Source: Tenrec ecaudatus
Lineage: Eukaryota > Chordata > Mammalia > Afrosoricida > Tenrecidae
NCBI RefSeq assembly: GCF_050624435.1
Contig: NC_134536.1
Span: 128,162,758 to 128,226,757, forward strand
Reading direction: 5' to 3'
DNA length: 64,000 nt
Shown here: positions 57,955-64,000 of the stretch, one piece after another
Position numbering within the stretch: the stretch's first letter is position 1
How the letters are laid out: each line of letters starts with the position of its first letter
The notes under the pieces: model-generated
What the model saw: only the letters and a program-made list of their open reading frames with translations
Databases searched by the model: none
What the model was told of the DNA's origin: nothing
Program-made: the position numbers and the translations under genes

Positions 57955-58192
57955 TTTGTTTTTTGAATCATTTTCTTGGGGGCAGTTAAAATTCTTATCA
58001 CAATCCATACTTCCATCCATTGTGTCAAGCGCATTTGTACATTTGTTGCCCTCATCCTTCTCAAAACATTTGCTTTCTGCTTGAGTCCTTGGTATCAGCT
58101 CCTCATTTTTCCTCCTCCCTCCCCACTCCCCCTCCCTCACGAACCCTTCATCATTCAATTATTATGATTTTGTCATATGTTAACCGTTTGGT
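57955..58192 (-). repeat. L1-like LINE 3' tail
   Basis: AAATTCTTATCACAATCCAT, GTCAAGCGCATTTGTACATT and TCACGAACCCTTCATCATTC are close to 845-1030. Confidence 0.72.
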
Positions 58193-58194
58193 TT

Positions 58195-58480
58195 TAAGAG
58201 ACGGTCACGGTGATCTTTGGGGTTCCAGATCTGAAGATTGTCTTGGGGTCATCATTTCAGGGGTACAGAGTTCCTGTCTCATGAGCCATTCTGGGTGCCA
58301 TGTAGCACCCATGAAGCATACACCTCTCTTCTAGTTCTTGAATGCTTCAGAAAGTCTCGAATCCATGAGAATTTTCCATTCGGTTTTGCATCCCACCCCC
58401 ACCCCTACCCCACACACCAACCCATTTGGCCAGGATTCTTCTACAGAACCTTTGATCAAGATATCCCGTTATGGTCCTCA
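58195..58480 (+). repeat. Unnamed interspersed repeat, copy C
   Basis: GGGGTCATCATTTCAGGGGT, GAAAGTCTCGAATCCATGAG and CTTTGATCAAGATATCCCG parallel copy A at 14480. Confidence 0.6.
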
Positions 58481-58914
58481 CTGCCAGGTCGCCTTCTTCT
58501 GGTGGCACAACCAAGACATTCACGAAGGCAGGGCCACAGGTCCCCTCTCCAACTCCAGGACCTGCCGCTCCCCAGGGCCCAGCCTTGGGTGGCTGCTTGT
58601 GACAACACAGCGCACTCAGAGCTGGAAGAGAAGCACTAAACATTAACTGGAATGTCACAGGAAACCTGGGGCGGCATGTTTTGAAAGGGCCATGCTTAAC
58701 TCGCAGGCATCCAGCACTCAGGGGCGCTCAGAAACTGCTTCCTGGGACTCCCTCCAGCGAGCGCCAGGAGGGCGGCGACCCTTCCCCCCCCACACACCAC
58801 CCCCCACCCCCCACCCAGTGACCAGAAGCTTTGCACTTTCTGAGAAGATATTTCGCATGGTCAGCCCTCACCGTGACAAGCTCCTGCCCCTCCAGCCACT
58901 CGCTCAGTGTAGCT

Positions 58915-59050
58915 TGCGGTGGAAAAATCCAATCAGGTTGGGTTCAAATCCGGGTCCTTCCCTTCAAAGCTGGGAAACTTCAGGCACTTCTGCTTCATCT
59001 GTCCAAGCCTCCGTTTCCTCCTCTGTGAAATGGGCCTTCTGGGGCTCACC
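58915..59050 (+). repeat. MIR remnant
   Basis: GGTTCAAATCCGGGTCCTTC and CCTCCGTTTCCTCCTCTGTG with AAATGGGCC form a clear forward MIR. Confidence 0.78.
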
Positions 59051-59379
59051 TGGGTGGCGCCCAGGGTCCAGGGCTCAGTTAGTTTAGCAGTTCAAAACCA
59101 CTAAGGGTAGGGAGTGGGGGAAGGGGAGGCGTACTGGAAGAAAGTTCTGGCCATCTGCTTGCCAAAGGTCACAGCCTCATAGCACTAGGCGGCAAGCTTC
59201 TCTGCAGGGAAGTCACAGATCAGCCCTAAAGCAGCTCGTTTGTTTGCCTGCTGGTCTTATGCTTGCCTCCCGAGCTGAAGGAGGATGGATGGGACCAGCG
59301 AACGAATGCAAGAGTAGCTGCCACTTCGGTGTTCACTGCCTCCCTTACCCCAGGCCCAGCCCCTGGAGTGGACGGGGAC

Positions 59380-59590
59380 TCACGGTCATCAGGCTGGGAG
59401 ACCTACTGCAAGGTCAGCGTTTGAAACCATCAGTCTTTCCAGGAGAGCAAGACGATGTCACTCACCATGACATCTCAGCAGTGCAAGGATGTCACTCACA
59501 CAGTGACATCTCAGCAGTGCAAGGAGGCATCCTCCCCCGTTCTAGAGGGTCACTGTAAGTCCACATCAACTCATGAGTTTGGTTTGGGCT
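59380..59590 (+). repeat. AfroSINE copy with internal 34/36-bp duplication
   Basis: CAAGGTCAGCGTTTGAAACC and the tail AGTCCACATCAACTCATGAG frame a body in which GATGTCACTCAC through CAGCAGTGCAAG occurs twice (59454-59487 and 59488-59523). Confidence 0.88.
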
Positions 59591-59600
59591 GTTCGTCAGG

Positions 59601-59806
59601 GTAGGAGCCCCAAGGGGCATAGTGGTTCTGCATTGGGCTGCCAACCACCAGGTCAACAACCATGCGGCCCCACAGGAAAGACAAGGCTTCCTGCCTCCCA
59701 TAAAGGGTCCCCGGCTCAGCACCCCACCGGGGCAGTGCTACTCAGAGCTGTAGGGTCGCCATGAGTCAGAATCGGCTAGACAGCAGTGAATGGGATTTGG
59801 ATCATC
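59601..59806 (+). repeat. AfroSINE copy
   Basis: GGAGCCCCAAGGGGCATAGT, CAGGTCAACAACCATGC and the tail GAGTCAGAATCGGCTAGACA are seen, in tandem with the previous copy. Confidence 0.9.
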
Positions 59807-59829
59807 AAACTGAAGTCAAATAAAATGAG

Positions 59830-59832
<3 letters not shown>

Positions 59833-59862
<30 letters not shown>

Positions 59863-59863
59863 C
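59833..59863. repeat. (GT)n microsatellite
   Basis: About 15 GT units. Confidence 0.95.
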
Positions 59864-60571
59864 ATGTAATGATGACGGAGGAGGGAAAGAATATGTTGGT
59901 TTGGTTCCTGCTTTAGCCTGGCTTTTCAATGACTGTGTCTGTCACAGTCAGGTTGTCAACAACTTGGCTGGCACATGGGTCCCTTCGGGGGAAATCCCAG
60001 GGAAGATAAGAGGCAGGGGGCCCAAGGTATTCCCACACCCACCCCCAGCAAGAAGGGTCTCTTCCCTCCCTTCCCAGTGACTGCCTGGGCTTGAGTTGGA
60101 GGCCTGGTTGTGACCCTGCCCCCCCTCCGCCCCGCCCTCCCACACACACAGGGCAGTTCATTGAGCTACATCCAGTTAATGGTTGGCTTTCAGAGAAGGG
60201 GCACCTTCACCATGCTGCCCACCTTCCCAAGGGGAGGAATGACCACAAAAGCAACCCCCCCCCCTCTTCTGGGATCATCCTGGCCACTTGTCCTCTGGAA
60301 CACCCACCAAGGAGGCGTTAGACCAGGCACCTGTGCGCCTTGGGACTCCTCAGACGTGGGGGTGGACAGGGAGGGGGTAACAAGCCAGGAAGGAGTGGAC
60401 AAGCCCAGCACCTCCCCATGGTCTTATCTGCTTCGTTTGAGTTTGTTTTTTCTTCTTTTGAGCACTTTTCTTCGCACTGCACTGGAAGAAAAGGCTCCAG
60501 GGCTAAAGGCATTTCAACATCTTGAGAGACATGCGGCCTGAGGGCCAGACTCACTCCTGGACAGACTCGCA

Positions 60572-60737
60572 ATGGACCCTCTAGCTTTGGGTGGAGTCGC
60601 CCCTGTGGGTCTCTGAGACTGACACTCTCTCTGGGAGTAGAAAGTCCTGTCTTTCTCCTGCCGAGTGGCTGGTGGTTTCAAACTGCATACCTTGCAGCTC
60701 AAAGCTGGCCACATCACCACCACTCCACCAGGGCCCC
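60572..60737 (-). repeat. AfroSINE copy, tail truncated
   Basis: GTCGCCCCTGTGGGTCTCTG, GGGAGTAGAAAGTCCTGTC, GGTGGTTTCAAACTGC and the head CCACTCCACCAGGGCCCC are seen. Confidence 0.9.
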
Positions 60738-63589
60738 AAGGCCAGATTAGTCCAAGGTCAAAGCTTAACTCAACTGTCTGGACTCAGAGCTCTTCCTCCT
60801 GCCCTGGAGACCATTGCGTCACTCCATCTGGGTCCGGCACGGAGGCTTCCACCCCCTAGAGTTGGGGGGCTGTATGGGGAGCCAGGCAGTGCCAAGAGGG
60901 CATGTTGGGATTTGGTGCCCGGTGCATGAGGAACTGCCAGACGCTGAGTACAGGCTGTGTGGCTGGCATCCTCTTCCCACTTAGGGGGGAAGGGGTGGCT
61001 GGCTCAGTGCTGCCTCAATCCAGGCCGTGCCCTGACCCTATCCCCTGGCCTCTTTGGTCAGGCTCAGCTCCCTCCAGAACACAGCTGGGAGCCCGAGAGC
61101 CAGGCAGTGTCTACTGCTGGCCGTCCCACATCCCCAGACCTGGCCCTGGTCAGGCCCAGCTGTGGGAACCCCGGCGCCTCGGCCAAAGCAGTTAGCGCTC
61201 TTTCTGACATGGAAACAAGGGGGTTAGGGGGGGGGGGTGTTCGTGGGGGAAAACATCCCATTCTCTTTCATTCCCATTTTTCCACACCAGCTTTTGAAGC
61301 CACCTTATACTTCTCACGGAGCGGATCTCTTGTCGTGTCAAGTATTAACACCATAGTGTCTGGACTGTGGGGAGGACCAGGGGGCCCAGGAAGAAACGGG
61401 AGTGTTCCGAGAGGCAGGGTGTCCTCTGGGGCTGGAGCTGCAGTGATGTAGCAGTCTGGGTGGGAGCGTTTCCCCATCCGAACCACCAAGGGCCCTGGGT
61501 GTGCACTCCTAAGGGGATGGCTGGGGCCCTGGTCTCTAAGTCTCCAAGCCCCCCACCCCCACTCCACCCCCTATATCTTGGAAGACTAGACTAGGTCTGT
61601 CCTGGTCCTCTCCACACAGAAGTGCAGCCCACCCAACCGGCAGGCGCCTCGCAGGGCGTCTCAGGTTCCATCAACTGCTGAAAACCTGGAAGCGGGGCTG
61701 AGATTCCCAGCCCTGAGGGCCCTGCAGTTACGTAACCAGATCACTCCCTTTCCCTTCCTTCTCTGTGGCCTGGGACGTCTCCATCCTTGCCACCATCTTC
61801 CTCAGAGGGTCCCTCCTTTCTGCGCAGCCCCATGGTCCCCGGCACCTCCTGCCACGTCCTGTTTGCCCCACGCCCCACCCCCACCTGCTGTGGCAGCGCC
61901 TGGGAGTGGCGTACAGGCTGAGCAAGGGGGCTAAGCTGGGAGAAATGACCTTCTTCATGGCATTCCACTGACCCTCTAAGAGGAGAAACTGCCAAAGGGA
62001 CATTTTGGAGGGGACAGAATGCATGCCTTTCCATCCAGATGTCAGGGCACGTCCAGGTGCTGTGTCCCCAGGACAAGAGCAAGGAGTACGGGGAGAAACA
62101 TCAAACCCATGCCCCCACGCTCCTGGCACATCCCAAGATCACCAGCCTTCTGACCATCACCTGGGCACAGGGCTTCATAACCCCAGCACCGCTCGCCCCC
62201 ACCCCTACCCCAATCTCTCATCGTCCATCTCTCCTCAAGGCTCCAGGAGGAAGGCTGCGTGAGCCAGTAAGCTCCCACGCACCCTCACACACGCGCACAC
62301 GTCACCACCACCACCACCACCCACCACAGGGCCCCACGGAGAAGAGAGGAGGGAGGGAGCGTTCCCAGAAACCCAGCTGTTCCAAGGGAGCCGACCTGGG
62401 TCACCCTGCCCTCCCTAGCACTGGCACCCCAAACACACCCCTCGCCCCATTGCCCCACCGGGCTGAAAGCCCCTCACACAAACTGGGCCCTGAGCCATCC
62501 TCCTCAGGTTTCCATGGCAGGGGCCCCGCAGGCAGGAGGGCAGGACACCTGAGTTCAGCCTGCCACCGCTGCCTCTCTGCGTGACCTGGAGCAAGGCGCT
62601 GTCTGCCTCTGGCCTCTGAGGCCTCCTTTGTGAAGCCCAGGGGCTAAGACTGCATGATTCCCGAAGCCCCATCAGGGCCATCAGGCCAGGACCGTAGAGA
62701 GGCGGAATAGGTGATCGTGAGAAGAGCCAGGGACACCTGTCCTATGTCCTGGCAGATGACATGGGTGGGGGGCAGGACTGGGGTGTGGGGACAGGGGCAG
62801 GGGCACCTTCGTGGGACCACTGCCTGGCTTTGACTATGTCACCAGCCAGTATTACAGCAAGCAAAGCTGAGTTAGGGAAGCGGAGGCCCACCGAACACAA
62901 ACCCACTTTCCAGATGGGTGGGGCATGTGGATTTATGAGAGAATGGTGGCGGGGGGGTTAGTAAGAGACCACTGGGGTCTGGACACATGCCTGGGAGTGG
63001 GGGGTGGGTGGGGAGAGAGAAAAGAGGGCAAGAGAGAATGTCAGCGTCCCAGCCCCTGCTCTAGGGGAGGTGGTGGGTGGGGTGTCCCTGCCTCCAACCA
63101 GGGACCAGAAGTGTAGGAAGGAATTTATCAGGTGTGGTGGGGTCAGAGCAGGGCTCCAGGGAATGGAATGAGATGACTGTCAAGTGCACAGCAAGTGTTT
63201 GTGGGAAATGGAGAAAAGAGCCTTCCCTGCCCTGACCCCCGGTCCTCCCAGGCACACAGCTGACACCCCCAAACACTGGGAAGGCAAGGCTGTGGGTTCC
63301 TTCTCCCTGAGACTGCTGGGGAGACTCAGGCTGCTCCTGGCCTGCCTCGGGGTACAGCTCCTACTCTCTCTTGGGGTGGCAGGGGACTTTCAAGAGAGAG
63401 GGCTGCCCTAGTCAGCTGGCCAGGCAGGCAGAATCACACTGCCCTCCTCAGTCCTAGATCCAGGAACATCTGGACCTCCTGGGCAGTGCTCCCTGCACTG
63501 GGCCATATCGCCCCCTCGCAGGGCGCCAGAATGATACGGGAGGTGAGGTGGGGAGGGGGGCTGCAGAAGCAGATGCCTATACTTTATCC
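60738..63589. other. No gene; MIR remnant
   Basis: A MIR core lies near 62545-62670 (GAGTTCAGCCTGCCACCGCT, GGCCTCTGAGGCCTCCTTTG). A (CAC)n run lies at 62305-62325 and a G-run near 61230. Open frames are composition-driven. Confidence 0.55.
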
Positions 63590-63790
63590 CGAGGAGCCTT
63601 GGTGGCGTGGTCCCTACAAGTTGAGCTGTGATCCACATGGTCAGCAGTTTGAAACCACCAGCAGCTCCAAGGGGAGAGGCTTTCTATTCCCGTACAGTCT
63701 CAAAAAAAAAAACAAAAAACACAGGGGTCACCAGGAGTCAGCAATGACCCTAAGGCAGTGAGTTTTGGGGTTTTTTTGTTTTGTTTTTAT
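63590..63790 (+). repeat. AfroSINE copy
   Basis: The head GGAGCCTTGGTGGCGTGGTC, GGTCAGCAGTTTGAAACCAC, an internal A-run and the T-rich end TTTTTTTGTTTTGTTTTT are seen. Confidence 0.9.
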
Positions 63791-64000
63791 ACTTTAGCCT
63801 GGATTATCAGAATTGACTCCATAGCCCTGAGTTTGTTTATGGGCTATAGTGCAAAAGCTTTTAGTTACCAGGGGAACACTGGGTAATTTTTTTTTCCCAA
63901 GAAGGGGGTGGTAGGTCAAATAAGTTTGGAAACCTATGTCCTAGGGGAACTGAGGCTGGAAACCCATGCAGAGCGGACGTCCCTCTTTCCCTCTATCCAT
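63791..64000. other. No feature recognised
   Basis: AT-richer end of the window; nothing identified. Confidence 0.5.

Overview
This is mammalian nuclear DNA holding one recognisable protein-coding gene, VEGFA (vascular endothelial growth factor A). It is complete, on the minus strand, and runs from a GC-box promoter near 50.8-50.9 kb to a poly(A) signal at 34.98 kb. All eight coding exons were located by their encoded protein and splice sites. Exon sizes are 66 coding nt, 55, 197, 77, 30, 72 (6a), 132 and 22 coding nt. They predict precursors of 216, 192 and 148 aa, each one residue longer than human VEGF189, 165 and 121, because exon 2 carries one extra codon.

Organism: the window is full of short tRNA-derived SINEs whose head and tail (B box like GGTCAGCAGTTCGAAACC; tail like GAGTCGGAATCGACTCGATGGCA) match the AfroSINE family of Afrotheria. 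BovB/RTE LINE fragments and a lineage-type L1-like 3' end are also present. Most SINE copies keep a central segment (like GGGAGTAGAAAGCC on the minus sense) that I recall as deleted in the elephant/hyrax/sirenian subfamily. A non-paenungulate afrotherian, such as a tenrec, golden mole or elephant-shrew, is therefore the best guess. That is inference, not proof.

Layout: 1-34.9 kb lies downstream of VEGFA and holds no gene I can support. It contains SINEs, L1-like and BovB fragments (one BovB interrupted by another element at 4.1-4.8 kb), MIR and L2 remnants, a 530-bp TG-rich array and many poly(G) runs. 34.96-50.82 kb is VEGFA with its introns. The 5' end sits in a CpG island (about 48.9-51.0 kb). 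A hypoxia-response element lies about 980 bp upstream of the inferred start (51.80 kb), the spacing known in human. 51-64 kb is upstream flank: SINEs, an L1 3' end, two L1-like tails and microsatellites.

The most interesting points are lineage-specific changes in VEGFA itself. They are a 52-unit CT/GA microsatellite in the 5' UTR, a 181-codon CUG-initiated upstream extension in frame, a divergent mature N-terminus, substitutions at receptor-facing positions, a stop codon inside the exon 6b (VEGF206) frame, and a preserved but altered exon 8b / readthrough (VEGF-Ax) tail. I saw no new gene system.
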